Origin: Maribacter polysaccharolyticus
GTDB taxonomy: Bacteria; Bacteroidota; Bacteroidia; Flavobacteriales; Flavobacteriaceae
Direction: 5' to 3'
Length of the DNA: 64,000 bases
Assembly: GCF_028882255.1 (NCBI RefSeq)
Contig: NZ_JARBUY010000008.1
Coordinates: forward strand, 32,834 to 96,833
Part shown: piece by piece, positions 35,875 through 44,261 of the stretch
Numbering within the stretch: the first letter of the stretch is position 1
How the letters are laid out: each line of letters starts with the position of its first letter
Notes under the pieces: model-generated
What the model saw: the letters and a program-made list of their open reading frames with translations, nothing else
Told to the model about the DNA's origin: nothing
Database searches by the model: none
Program-made: the position numbers and the translations under genes

Positions 35875-37278
35875 TTAGATGGTTTCCGCAATTTCCAAAG
35901 CCTTGGTCAATGCTCCCAATTTATTATAGGTTTCCTGTAATTCGTTTTCAGGGTTTGAGGCTGCTACCAAACCAGCACCTGCTTGATAATGCAGTTGGTG
36001 GTTTTTGCTCAAAAAGGTCCGGATCATAATGGCATGGTTAAAGTTTCCCTTGAAATCCATAAATCCGATGGCACCCCCATAATAGGCCCTATTTGTCTTT
36101 TCGTATTTTTCTATGAGCTGCATGGCCATATGCTTGGGTGCACCACTCAACGTACCGGCAGGGAACGTATCGGCTACGACTTTCATGGTACTGATGTCCT
36201 TTTTCTTTTGCCCCGTTACTTTGGACACAAGATGAATCACATGGGAAAAGAATTGTACTTCCCTATAATTGTCCACGGTGACCATGTTCCCATTTCTACT
36301 TAAATCGTTACGGGCCAGATCGACCAACATGACATGCTCGCTGTTTTCCTTATGGTCCTGTGTCAACTTTTTGGCCAATTCAGCATCTTTCTCATCATTA
36401 CCCGTTCTTTTAAAGGTACCTGCTATAGGGTGGATTTCCGCCTTGCCGTCGCTAACGATCAATTGGGCTTCAGGGGAACTTCCGAATATTTTAAAATCCC
36501 CATAATCAAAATAGAAGAGGTAAGGGGAAGGGTTTACAGAGCGTAGGGCCCTATACACATTGAATTCATCCCCTTTGAACCCTTGGGAAAACCTTCTGGA
36601 AAGCACCAATTGGAAAACATCGCCCCTTTGGCAATGTTTTTTGGCCAGGGCTACATGCTCTTTGAATTCTTCGTCCTTGAGGTTCGAGGTTGGGGCTCCC
36701 TCTTTATTGAAATTGTAGGTGGCAAAATTCTTAACATTCAAGATGCGTTCAATCTCAGCAATATTGATGTCTTTTTCATAGCAATGGGCAAAAATATAAG
36801 CCTCGTTCTTGAAATGGTTAATGGCGATGATATTTTGGTAAACGGCATAATAAATGTCGGGAATATCCATCGCCTTGTCTTTCTTCCCGATTTCAATGTC
36901 TTCAAAATAGCGCACGGCATCATAGGACATATACCCGAACAGTCCGTTGTTTATGAACTTGTACGAATTTCCATCGGCTTCGAATTTTTGACTAAATTCA
37001 TTTATGGTCTGTACCACATCGGTATCCGGTCCTATTTTGCGGGTTGCGCTGTGCCCATCGGGAAATCGTTCCAGAATGGTTTCGTTCTCAATTTTTATCG
37101 ATGCGATGGGGTTGCAGCAGATATAGGAAAAGCTATTGTCATTGGCATGATAGTCACTACTTTCCAAGAGTATACTGTTCGGGAACCTGTCCCGTATCTT
37201 TAAATAGACGCTTACCGGGGTAATGGTATCTGCCAGGATTTTCTTGTGGTGCGATTTAAATTTGTACTGCATGTTCAA
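35875..37278 (-). CDS. trpE: Anthranilate synthase component I
   Basis: 467 aa, converts chorismate to anthranilate with TrpG. Seen: the tryptophan feedback site with ILLESSDYH (LLES motif, about 32-40), and the catalytic domain with LVLSRRFSQ, PYLFYFDYGDFKIFGSSPE, LARNDLSRNG, FPAGTLSGAPK and YGGAIGFMDF. The LLES motif argues for a feedback-inhibited TrpE rather than PabB. It is the first structural gene behind an attenuator-type leader; its ATG is 15 bases past the leader terminator. Confidence 0.97.
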   Translation of the reverse strand: MNMQYKFKSHHKKILADTITPVSVYLKIRDRFPNSILLESSDYHANDNSFSYICCNPIASIKIENETILERFPDGHSATRKIGPDTDVVQTINEFSQKFEADGNSYKFINNGLFGYMSYDAVRYFEDIEIGKKDKAMDIPDIYYAVYQNIIAINHFKNEAYIFAHCYEKDINIAEIERILNVKNFATYNFNKEGAPTSNLKDEEFKEHVALAKKHCQRGDVFQLVLSRRFSQGFKGDEFNVYRALRSVNPSPYLFYFDYGDFKIFGSSPEAQLIVSDGKAEIHPIAGTFKRTGNDEKDAELAKKLTQDHKENSEHVMLVDLARNDLSRNGNMVTVDNYREVQFFSHVIHLVSKVTGQKKKDISTMKVVADTFPAGTLSGAPKHMAMQLIEKYEKTNRAYYGGAIGFMDFKGNFNHAIMIRTFLSKNHQLHYQAGAGLVAASNPENELQETYNKLGALTKALEIAETI

Positions 37279-37292
37279 AATATGGAATTAAA

Positions 37293-37320
37293 AAAGGCCT
37301 GTCGTGATAGACAAGCCTTT
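37293..37320 (-). terminator. trp attenuator terminator
   Basis: On the minus strand the RNA forms an 11-bp stem (37320-37310 with 37303-37293, one G-U pair) and a 6-base loop, followed by five T within TTTTTAATT. It stands between the leader peptide stop and trpE. The loop and 3' arm (37307-37301, TCACGAC) are perfectly complementary to GTCGTGA at 37356-37350, which overlaps the leader stop codon, so an alternative antiterminator can form. Confidence 0.85.
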
Positions 37321-37349
37321 TATATAGTTTTACTACAATGATGCTCAGC

Positions 37350-37406
37350 TCACGACGTTTTTCGTAAGTTGTTCCACCACCATGTATTTGCTCCGTTAAT
37401 TTTCAT
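37350..37406 (-). CDS. trpL: trp leader peptide
   Basis: Eighteen-residue ORF, MKINGANTWWWNNLRKTS, with three consecutive Trp codons (37382-37374) and a TGA stop at 37352-37350. Its stop lies inside the 5' arm of the proposed antiterminator. By the classical attenuation logic, a ribosome stalled at the Trp codons leaves that arm free to pair and disrupt the terminator. A ribosome that reaches the stop covers it and lets the terminator form. The peptide has no role of its own. The predicted transcription start is only a few bases before the ATG, so translation would begin nearly leaderless. Confidence 0.85.
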   Translation of the reverse strand: MKINGANTWWWNNLRKTS

Positions 37407-37411
37407 TGCAT

Positions 37412-37442
37412 CAAATATAGAAATGATTTTTTAAACAACAAA
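37412..37442 (-). promoter_or_regulatory. trp operon promoter
   Basis: On the minus strand TTTG at 37442-37439, exactly 19 bases, then TATATTTG at 37419-37412: every fixed base of the Bacteroidota sigma-A consensus is present. The leader ATG is 5 bases downstream of the -7 box. No operator-like palindrome is seen, so control is probably by attenuation alone. Confidence 0.85.
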
Positions 37443-37509
37443 TACGTTTTTTGTAAAAAATAACGGTTTCAACGATCCCTACTTTTCAAGATCGTGTTCC
37501 CGTATCGGA

Positions 37510-38088
37510 TCAAAATACCAAATCAACCACAAGATCGAATTCATCATAAATGGTTTTGTCCCCTAGATTGTCGAAAAAACTACCGGATCCATAACGTATA
37601 TCATATTCCGCCCTATCCACTTTCATGGTGGCTGTCGCTTTACTACCATATACGGATACATCGAAAGTAACCGATTTGGTAATGTCTTTGATCGTTAAAT
37701 CCCCGGTAACTTCATAGGAGTTCTTGCCTGTGGCCTCTACTTTGGTAAAAACCAAAGAGGAGGTCGGGTGGGTGGCAACGCCAAAGAAATCGTCAGACTT
37801 TAAATGGCCCTCCAATTTACCTTTGGATCCACCTTCAAGATCGGTACATATAAGGCTTGTCATGTCCACAATGAATTCCCCTCCTGAGAGCTTTCCTTCT
37901 TCGAATACCAGTTTACCGCTTTCTAGGGTAACGTTGCCATGATGGGAACCCGTGACCTTGTATGCTTTCCAAGTCACCGAGCTTTCACTGGTCTTGACTT
38001 CTTTTGTTTCTTTTTTCACGGGTTCTGTTGCTGTTGCTGTAAAGCCGAATACTACGGCCAAGGTCAATGCAAAAAAATTCTTTTTCAT
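37510..38088 (-). CDS. YceI family protein, exported
   Basis: 192 aa with signal peptide (MKKNFFALTLAVVFGFTAT). The remainder is a YceI lipocalin-like barrel: SSVTWKAYKVTGSHHGNVTL, SGGEFIVDMTSLICTDLEGG, HLKSDDFFGVATHPTSSLVF, VTGDLTIKDITKSVTFDV and a C-terminal FDLVVDLVF. YceI proteins bind long isoprenoid or amphiphilic molecules in the periplasm in other bacteria. It lies 24 bases behind the marR-type gene and is probably its regulated partner. Confidence 0.92.
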   Translation of the reverse strand: MKKNFFALTLAVVFGFTATATEPVKKETKEVKTSESSVTWKAYKVTGSHHGNVTLESGKLVFEEGKLSGGEFIVDMTSLICTDLEGGSKGKLEGHLKSDDFFGVATHPTSSLVFTKVEATGKNSYEVTGDLTIKDITKSVTFDVSVYGSKATATMKVDRAEYDIRYGSGSFFDNLGDKTIYDEFDLVVDLVF

Positions 38089-38112
38089 TTGTTTTTGATT
38101 TTTGGGTTGTTT

Positions 38113-38568
38113 TTATTTAAGATCGAAGTTATTCAATAAGGTATTCAGTTGTTCCAATTCAACAACCGAAAATCGGTGTAACAGCCTTTTTTCGGTCTCT
38201 GAAACCAGGGTATCCATGATATTCAGTTGTTCTTGGCCTTTTGCGGTAATGGTTATCTCTATCTTTCTTCTGTTGGAAGGACAAATATGTCTTTCAACAT
38301 ATTCCTTACGGATCAATTTGTCGACCAACCTGGTCGTATTGCTCATTTTGGTCACCATTCTTTCATTCAATGTGCTGAGGTTGGCCGGTTTCCCCTTTTG
38401 CCCCCTTAGGATCCGCAACACATTGAATTGTTGTATTGAAATATCAAACGGTTTTAAGACAAGGGCTATTTTCTCGTTAATGATATTCGAAACCAATATA
38501 AGATGAATGATCGTCCTTTTTTCCAAAGGAATATTGCCTTCTGTTTTTATGCGTTCTTCTACATTCAT
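38113..38568 (-). CDS. MarR family transcriptional regulator
   Basis: 151 aa winged helix-turn-helix. The recognition region is ISIQQFNVLRILRGQKGKPANLSTLNERMVTKMSNTTRLVDKLI in parts, then wing residues RKEYVERHICPSNRRKIEITIT and the dimerisation helix LSE-like ending. MarR proteins usually repress themselves and a neighbour until a phenolic or oxidant signal binds. A single Cys (HICPSNRRK) in the wing is worth noting. The gene precedes yceI, and a 12-bp palindrome sits at its own promoter, so autoregulation is the likely mode. Confidence 0.9.
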   Translation of the reverse strand: MNVEERIKTEGNIPLEKRTIIHLILVSNIINEKIALVLKPFDISIQQFNVLRILRGQKGKPANLSTLNERMVTKMSNTTRLVDKLIRKEYVERHICPSNRRKIEITITAKGQEQLNIMDTLVSETEKRLLHRFSVVELEQLNTLLNNFDLK

Positions 38569-38581
38569 GTATTCACAACAA

Positions 38582-38598
38582 TTGTATATACAAATGTA
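38582..38598 (-). promoter_or_regulatory. marR promoter -7 box with overlapping palindromic operator
   Basis: TACATTTG (38598-38591 on the minus strand) fits the -7 consensus, and the perfect palindrome TTGTATATACAA (38582-38593) overlaps its 3' end. MarR sites are commonly palindromes of this kind and size, so binding here would block the promoter. I see no good -33 element, which lowers the promoter call. Confidence 0.55.
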
Positions 38599-38744
38599 TG
38601 GTATTTTTTTACTTCCCCCTGGGGTATTGGGTTTAAAATTCTGTTAAATTCCTGAATTCTTTGGCTTAGGTCCCGACTACAGGTTTAATTCGCACTTTAT
38701 TTTATTGAAATGCATTAATTTTACGCTTTAAAAAATTATACAAA

Positions 38745-39056
38745 ATGGCAGATTTATCTCAAGAAGAATGGGTAGAACGGTTGAATGCCGATAACAATGC
38801 AATTGTTTTGGATGTAAGGACCCCGACGGAGTTTCAACAGGGTTTTATCCCGGATGCCACTAATATCGACATTTATCTAGGGCAAAAGTTTGTTGAGGAA
38901 GTGGAGAAATTGGACAAATCCAAAAATTATTATGTCTATTGCAGGTCAGGGGCCAGGAGTGGCCAGGCATGCAACATCATGAATGAGCTCGGTTTTGAAA
39001 CGGCTTATAACCTCCAAGGGGGTATTATGGCCTGGAAAGGGGAGGTAGTTCAATAA
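38745..39056 (+). CDS. Rhodanese-like domain protein
   Basis: 103 aa, one rhodanese domain and nothing else. Visible: VLDVRTPTEFQQGFIPDATNID and the active-site loop YCRSGARSGQAC with the catalytic Cys near residue 66. The loop length fits sulfurtransferases rather than Cdc25 phosphatases. It probably carries persulfide sulfur in the cytoplasm. It is divergent from marR and followed by its own terminator. Confidence 0.93.
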   Translation: MADLSQEEWVERLNADNNAIVLDVRTPTEFQQGFIPDATNIDIYLGQKFVEEVEKLDKSKNYYVYCRSGARSGQACNIMNELGFETAYNLQGGIMAWKGEVVQ

Positions 39057-39077
39057 AGGACCAAAAAGCACCAAATA

Positions 39078-39109
39078 AAAAAAATCCTACATTTTTGTGG
39101 GATTTTTTT
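39078..39109 (+). terminator. Intrinsic terminator after the rhodanese gene
   Basis: 14-bp stem (39078-39091 / 39096-39109, one G-U pair) with a TTTT loop and T-rich 3' arm, 21 bases past the stop codon and 11 bases before the next ATG. It should end the rhodanese message, so the following gene probably starts from a promoter inside or just after the hairpin. Confidence 0.82.
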
Positions 39110-39120
39110 ATTTTAGGAGT

Positions 39121-40404
39121 ATGCGAGAGGATCTGCTCCATTTTATCTGGAAATACAAAAAGCTGCCATTGCAAAATTTGGTCACCGGCCAAAATGAAAT
39201 TGTTGAGATTGTGGATGTCGGTATCCACAACCATCAATCCGGTCCTGATTTTTTCAACGCCAAACTCAAAATCAATGGGCAACTATGGGCCGGGAACGTT
39301 GAAATACATATCAAAGCTTCGGATTGGTATGCCCACAATCATGAAAAGGATGTCAATTACGATAATGTAATCCTGCATGTGGTTTGGCATGATGACGTAG
39401 CCGTGTATAGAAAGGACAATACCGAGATACCTACCTTGGCCTTAAAGAGCTATGTTTCCGATGATCTATTAAAAAGTTACCGCGATCTTTTCGATCATCA
39501 AAGTACAAAAACCATCAATTGTGAAAATGGGATTTCCCAAATCGATGAATTTACCAAGACGAATTGGTTAGAGCGTCTTTATGTTGAGCGCTTGGAGCAA
39601 AAGTCGATATTTATCGAGTCCCTTTTAAAACATTCGAAAAACGACTGGGAAAAGGTGTTGTTCTGCCTGCTTCTTAGGAATTTTGGATTGAATAAAAATG
39701 GCCAGTCCTTTTTGAGTATTGCCCAAGCCTTGGAGTTTTCGGTATGTAGAAAGCTATTGAAGAAACCACTGCAGTTGGAAAGCGTTTTGATGGGTTTGGC
39801 CGGTTTGCTTGACGATGAAGGGGGGTTGGATCCCTATTATGTCACCCTCCAAAAGGAGTATGGTTATTTAAGCAAAAAATTCGGACTTTCATCCCAGGGG
39901 ATTCAAAACCCCGAGTTTTTTAAACTCCGCCCCTCCAATTTTCCTACCATACGTCTTTCCCAAATCGCCAATTTGTATGAAAAGCATCAAGATCTTTTTC
40001 AAAAATTGATGACTACTTCCCATTTGGACGGGATATATGCCATTTTTAAAATTTCGGCCAGTACGTATTGGGACGATCACTTCACTTTTGGCAAGGTATC
40101 GGGAAAACAAAAAAAGAACTTGACAACACCTTTTATCGACCTTCTCATTATAAATACCGTTTTGCCCTTAAGGTTCTGTTATGCACGTCATTTGGGCAAG
40201 GATGCTACCCACGATATTTTTTCAATAATTGCCAAGATCAAAAAGGAAGGGAACAGTGTGGTTAAAAAGATGGGTGCTTTGGGGTTTGGAGTGGGGACGG
40301 CAAGGGAAAGTCAGGCCGTATTGCAACTTTATAAAATGTACTGTATGAAAAATAAATGTTTACAATGTGCCATCGGTAGTAATTTATTACATGGAAATAT
40401 TTAA
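39121..40404 (+). CDS. DUF2851 family protein
   Basis: 427 aa from the ATG at 39121 (MREDLLHFIWKYKKL). Conserved-looking blocks are VDVGIHNHQSGPDFFNAKL, LWAGNVEIHIKASDWYAHNH and NVILHVVWHDDVAV at the N-terminus and a C-terminal Cys-containing segment (YKMYCMKNKCLQCAIG). This is the DUF2851 family, widespread in Bacteroidota and of unknown function; the N-terminal part may be a metal-binding or nuclease-like beta domain, but I cannot confirm a motif. The three cysteines at the end could bind a metal. Confidence 0.85.
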   Translation: MREDLLHFIWKYKKLPLQNLVTGQNEIVEIVDVGIHNHQSGPDFFNAKLKINGQLWAGNVEIHIKASDWYAHNHEKDVNYDNVILHVVWHDDVAVYRKDNTEIPTLALKSYVSDDLLKSYRDLFDHQSTKTINCENGISQIDEFTKTNWLERLYVERLEQKSIFIESLLKHSKNDWEKVLFCLLLRNFGLNKNGQSFLSIAQALEFSVCRKLLKKPLQLESVLMGLAGLLDDEGGLDPYYVTLQKEYGYLSKKFGLSSQGIQNPEFFKLRPSNFPTIRLSQIANLYEKHQDLFQKLMTTSHLDGIYAIFKISASTYWDDHFTFGKVSGKQKKNLTTPFIDLLIINTVLPLRFCYARHLGKDATHDIFSIIAKIKKEGNSVVKKMGALGFGVGTARESQAVLQLYKMYCMKNKCLQCAIGSNLLHGNI

Positions 40405-40413
40405 ATTTATTCC

Positions 40414-40641
40414 ATGAATGTTTTTTATCAACTTTTATATTATTTTCAGAAAAGGGGATTCGAGGTCTGTGGGCGAATAGCCGAGCGTATGGGAATACGC
40501 GCCAGGGTGGTCAGAACGTCTTTCATTTACCTTACATTCGTAACCTTGGGGTTTGGTTTCGCCTTATACCTTTTTTTGGCTTTTTGGCTGAAAATCAAGG
40601 ATTTGGTGTATACCAAGAGAACCTCAGTTTTTGATCTCTAA
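40414..40641 (+). CDS. PspC domain protein
   Basis: 75 aa. The GIRARVVRTSFIYLTFVTLGFGFALYLFLAFWL segment in the middle is the hydrophobic core of the PspC domain, a cytoplasmic-membrane module of the phage-shock response. The rest is too short to carry anything else. It is 10 bases behind DUF2851 and 3 bases ahead of the K+ channel, so the three are one operon. Regulation of the neighbour by membrane stress would be speculation. Confidence 0.8.
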   Translation: MNVFYQLLYYFQKRGFEVCGRIAERMGIRARVVRTSFIYLTFVTLGFGFALYLFLAFWLKIKDLVYTKRTSVFDL

Positions 40642-40643
40642 CT

Positions 40644-41648
40644 ATGATTCGATTGTTTCGTTCCAAAATATATTTGGCCATTATCATGATTTTGGTGGTT
40701 TTGGCAACTGGGATCATAGGATATAGGTTGTTGTCCGATTTGACCTGGTTGGATGCTTTTTACATGACCGTGATCACGGTGACAACCGTCGGTTTTTCAG
40801 AAGTCGGTCCGCTTAGTGCTGAAGCAAAGGTATTCACGGTGTTCCTGATTATTTCCAGTGTATTCATATTCGCCTTTGCCATCTCGGTAGTAACAGAGTA
40901 TATATTAAGTAGGAATTCCTTGGATATTATAAAAAAGAAAAAAGTGAAGAACATGATCAACAAGCTGTCAAACCATGTGATTATCTGTGGGTTTGGTCGA
41001 AATGGGAATCAGGCTGCCCTTCGGTTGAACGCCTACAAAAGGCCATTTGTAATCATAGAGAACGACAAAGAGGTCATCGATAAATACGGGGATAGTTATT
41101 TGTTTGTTGAAGGGGATGCCAATGATGACGAAATATTGTTGGCGGCAGGTATAGAGCGGGCAAAATATCTCATAACCACCTTACCCGATGATGCGGCCAA
41201 CCTTTTTGTGGTTTTATCAGCAAGGCAATTGAATAAGGAATTGACCATCATAAGTAGGGCCTCTTTGGTCACTTCCCAGAAAAAATTAAAATTGGCAGGC
41301 GCGGATCAGGTGATCATGCCCGATAAGATCGGTGGCGACCATATGGCTTCCTTGGTAGTCATGCCCGACCTCATTTCTTTTATGGACGAGTTGTCTTTGG
41401 AAGGGGAGCATACCACCAACCTTGAGGAAGTGGCCATTGAGGAATTTTCCGAACAGGGGGAGCATAAATCGTTACGGGATCTTGATTTAAGGCGAAAAAC
41501 CGGTTGTACCATTATCGGGTACATCGCCCCAGACGGTAAATATACCATAAACCCTGAAGCAAATATGCAGTTACAACCTAAAAGCAAGGTCATCGTCCTG
41601 GGGAGGCCCGAACAGATCCGTAAATTAAATGAGATGTTCCGTATTTAA
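40644..41648 (+). CDS. Two-transmembrane potassium channel with RCK (TrkA-N/C) domain
   Basis: 334 aa. Two membrane helices (about 8-28 and 68-90) flank a pore loop with the filter TVTTVGFSEVGPLS (about 44-58); the usual GYGD is replaced by GFSE. A TrkA-N domain starts at HVIICGFGRNGNQAALRL (about 113), with a Rossmann GxGxxG variant, and a TrkA-C domain at the end (KYTINPEANMQLQPKSKVIVLG). Channels of this design conduct K+ and are gated by nucleotides or Ca2+ at the RCK ring. The altered filter occurs in a known subfamily, so selectivity needs testing. Confidence 0.88.
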   Translation: MIRLFRSKIYLAIIMILVVLATGIIGYRLLSDLTWLDAFYMTVITVTTVGFSEVGPLSAEAKVFTVFLIISSVFIFAFAISVVTEYILSRNSLDIIKKKKVKNMINKLSNHVIICGFGRNGNQAALRLNAYKRPFVIIENDKEVIDKYGDSYLFVEGDANDDEILLAAGIERAKYLITTLPDDAANLFVVLSARQLNKELTIISRASLVTSQKKLKLAGADQVIMPDKIGGDHMASLVVMPDLISFMDELSLEGEHTTNLEEVAIEEFSEQGEHKSLRDLDLRRKTGCTIIGYIAPDGKYTINPEANMQLQPKSKVIVLGRPEQIRKLNEMFRI

Positions 41649-41738
41649 AGGGCTCTTTTTTTGTCCAATAATCTTTGTTTGGATTGTTTTTTTTAGGATA
41701 TTGCCAACTTCGTTTTTTAAACCAACTAAATAAGTCAT

Positions 41739-43349
41739 ATGAAGTATAGATTGCTTTCCTTATTAACTTTTTTATTACCTTTTTTAACCTTTTCCCAAGA
41801 GTCTGCGGAAATGGGGATTGATGAACGGATTAATGCGTGGTTCGAGCCGATAACGGCAGTTTGGGAAGGCATTGTTTTTTGGCAGGTTCCTGGAACCGGC
41901 GTCCCTTTGATCGTGATCATTCTGGTGTCGGGGGCAACTTTTTTCACCTTGTATTTTGGTTTTGTCAATATTACGAAATTTCCATTGGCCATAAATGTCG
42001 TTAGGGGTAAGTATGATGAAGTTGAGTCGCCCGAGGGCCATGGCGTGGAAAAGGCCGAAGTGAATATTGTTGATGGCGATTTGCCCGATACGATCCGGGA
42101 TGAAAGTAAGCATGGGGAGGTGAGTCACTTTCAAGCCCTTGCGACTGCGGTTTCGGGTACGGTTGGTCTAGGGAATATTGCCGGGGTCGCTTTGGCTATA
42201 GCCATTGGGGGTCCGGGAGCGACATTCTGGATGATTTTATGTGGGTTGTTGAGTATGTCCACAAAATTCGTTGAATGTACGTTAGGGGTCAAATATCGTG
42301 ATGTGGATGAAGATGGGACAGTACATGGGGGTCCTATGTACTATTTGTCCAAAGGGTTGAAAGAAAGAGGTTACACGGGGTTGGGAAAAGCCTTGGCGGT
42401 AATTTTCGCAATTTTATGTGTAGGGGCGTCTTTTGGGGGCGGTAATGCCGTACAGTCGAACCAAGCGGCGGAACAATTGGCAGCAATGCTGGGTTTACAA
42501 GGAGGTTCCACAGGTTTTGTGATAGGAATTGTTTTGGCGATTATCGTTGGTATCGTCATTATCGGGGGTATCAAAAGAATTGCTTCGGTAACCGAAAAAG
42601 TGGTGCCGTTTATGGCAATCATCTATGCATTGGCGTGCCTGGTCGTTATTTTTGCCAATTTTTCATACCTCGATGATGCTTTTATTTTGATTTTTGAAGG
42701 GGCGTTTACACCTGAAGCCGGACTTGGAGGATTATTTGGGGTGTTGATAGTCGGTTTTAGGAGGGCCGTGTTCTCCAATGAAGCGGGAGCAGGTTCCGCA
42801 GCCATTGCCCACTCTGCCGTAAAAACCAAATACCCTGCAAGTGAAGGTATTGTAGCGCTTTTGGAGCCATTTATCGATACGGTGGTTATATGTACAATGA
42901 CGGCATTGGTCATCATTTTTTATAACAGTGGAGGTGTTTTTGAATATGGGGGTGATGGTGCCGGTAGCGTCGTAGTTGATGGGGTTTCCCTAGGTGGTGT
43001 AAACCTAACTTCTCTGGCCTTCGAATCCGTCATACCTTGGTTCCCCTATGTGTTGACCTTGGCCGTAGTCCTTTTTGCGGTTTCAACGATGATATCGTGG
43101 TCGTATTACGGGCTGCAATCCTGGAAATTCTTGTTCGGAAGGGGTAAAATAGCCGATTTGATCTATAAGGTACTGTTCATCGCATTTATCATTATTGGGG
43201 CTTCGGCTTCTATGGGAGCGGTATTCGCTTTTTCAGATGCGATGATATTGGCGTTGGTATTCCCCAATATGATAGGTTTAATGCTGTTGTTCCCGCGTGT
43301 AAAGGAAGAAATGGGCAGTTTCTTAAGTGCAATAAAATCGCTGCGATAA
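41739..43349 (+). CDS. Sodium:alanine/glycine symporter (AGCS family)
   Basis: 536 aa with about ten or eleven membrane helices. AGCS signatures: VSHFQALATAVSGTVGLGNIAGVA with the substrate/Na+ residues, GGGNAVQSNQAAEQL and FRRAVFSNEAGAGSAAIAHSA. The N-terminus looks like a cleavable signal peptide (MKYRLLSLLTFLLPFLTFSQ), common in this family in Bacteroidota, so the first true helix starts near residue 50. A hydrophilic insert of about 45 residues (about 85-130, acidic) lies between helices 1 and 2. Uptake of alanine or glycine with Na+ is the likely role. Confidence 0.93.
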   Translation: MKYRLLSLLTFLLPFLTFSQESAEMGIDERINAWFEPITAVWEGIVFWQVPGTGVPLIVIILVSGATFFTLYFGFVNITKFPLAINVVRGKYDEVESPEGHGVEKAEVNIVDGDLPDTIRDESKHGEVSHFQALATAVSGTVGLGNIAGVALAIAIGGPGATFWMILCGLLSMSTKFVECTLGVKYRDVDEDGTVHGGPMYYLSKGLKERGYTGLGKALAVIFAILCVGASFGGGNAVQSNQAAEQLAAMLGLQGGSTGFVIGIVLAIIVGIVIIGGIKRIASVTEKVVPFMAIIYALACLVVIFANFSYLDDAFILIFEGAFTPEAGLGGLFGVLIVGFRRAVFSNEAGAGSAAIAHSAVKTKYPASEGIVALLEPFIDTVVICTMTALVIIFYNSGGVFEYGGDGAGSVVVDGVSLGGVNLTSLAFESVIPWFPYVLTLAVVLFAVSTMISWSYYGLQSWKFLFGRGKIADLIYKVLFIAFIIIGASASMGAVFAFSDAMILALVFPNMIGLMLLFPRVKEEMGSFLSAIKSLR

Positions 43350-43365
43350 TTTTGTAAACAAACAG

Positions 43366-44250
43366 ATGGAATTCAAACCCTACTTTTTTCTGAATAAACA
43401 GGAGAAAAGTGGGGTTTTCTTTTTGCTGTTGATCATTGTGGTGCTGCAACTGGTGTTCTTTTATATGAAAAGCACTTCAAGGAATGGGAAAGGTAACTTT
43501 GCTGTTGACGGGCAAACGCAAGCCCAGATCCATTCGCTGAAAAAGTTGGCCGTTCAAGAATCGCCACCGGTTCTCTATCCTTTCAATCCGAATTATATTT
43601 CAGATTATAAGGGGTACACCTTAGGGATGTCCTCAGCGGAGATAAGTCGGTTGCATGCTTATCGGGAGAAGGATTTATATGTCAACACCCCTAACGAATT
43701 CCAAAAGGTTACCCAAGTTTCCGATTCCCTGTTACATCAATTGGCCCCCTATTTTAAATTTCCCGATTGGATCAAAATCGAATCCAAAGTAAATCCGACC
43801 AGCCAAAAAGAAACGCCCGGGATCACGTCCGGGATGAAAGCTGAAACGGTACCGTTAAAAGATCTTAATTCGGTAACCGCGGAGGAATTGAAATCGATCT
43901 ATGGTATTGGGGATAAACTCTCCCAAAGGATAGTCAAGTTCAGGAATCGGTTGGGTGGGTTTCTTGTCAACGAACAATTGAATGATGTATACGGATTGGA
44001 ACCCGAAGTGGTTGAACGTACTTTGTTGCGGTTTCAGGTGTTGGAAAAGCCGGTCATCGAAAAAATTAATATTAATACGGCATCGGTAAAAAAACTATCA
44101 GAATTGGTATATATTGAAAAAAGTGTTGCGTATAAGATAGTTGATTATAGAATTGCTAACGGTGGTATTGATTCTTTTGAGGAATTGCTAAAAGTCGAAA
44201 ATTTTCCAATCGAAAAGATTGATAGAATTAAGCTATATTTGGCGTTTTAA
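43366..44250 (+). CDS. Membrane-anchored helix-hairpin-helix protein
   Basis: 294 aa. One membrane helix near the N-terminus (about 17-36), then a linker and repeated helix-hairpin-helix motifs: LKSIYGIGDKLSQRIVKFRN with GGFLVNEQLNDVYGLEPE (about 178-220) and ININTASVKKLSELVYIEKSVAYKIVDYR with FEELLKVENF (about 232-285). This resembles ComEA, the outer DNA-binding protein of natural transformation, but with the HhH pairs at the end. DNA binding outside the membrane is likely; a competence role is inference because no other com gene is nearby. Confidence 0.85.
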   Translation: MEFKPYFFLNKQEKSGVFFLLLIIVVLQLVFFYMKSTSRNGKGNFAVDGQTQAQIHSLKKLAVQESPPVLYPFNPNYISDYKGYTLGMSSAEISRLHAYREKDLYVNTPNEFQKVTQVSDSLLHQLAPYFKFPDWIKIESKVNPTSQKETPGITSGMKAETVPLKDLNSVTAEELKSIYGIGDKLSQRIVKFRNRLGGFLVNEQLNDVYGLEPEVVERTLLRFQVLEKPVIEKININTASVKKLSELVYIEKSVAYKIVDYRIANGGIDSFEELLKVENFPIEKIDRIKLYLAF

Positions 44251-44261
44251 ATTCAAAGGCT

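Noticed and set aside
36583..37203. 206-codon plus-strand frame
   Set aside because: Completely inside trpE on the other strand; no start context or family.
37345..37383. Second leader frame MVVEQLTKNVVS in the trp leader
   Set aside because: No Trp codons; the overlapping frame with three Trp codons and a correctly placed stop explains the region better.
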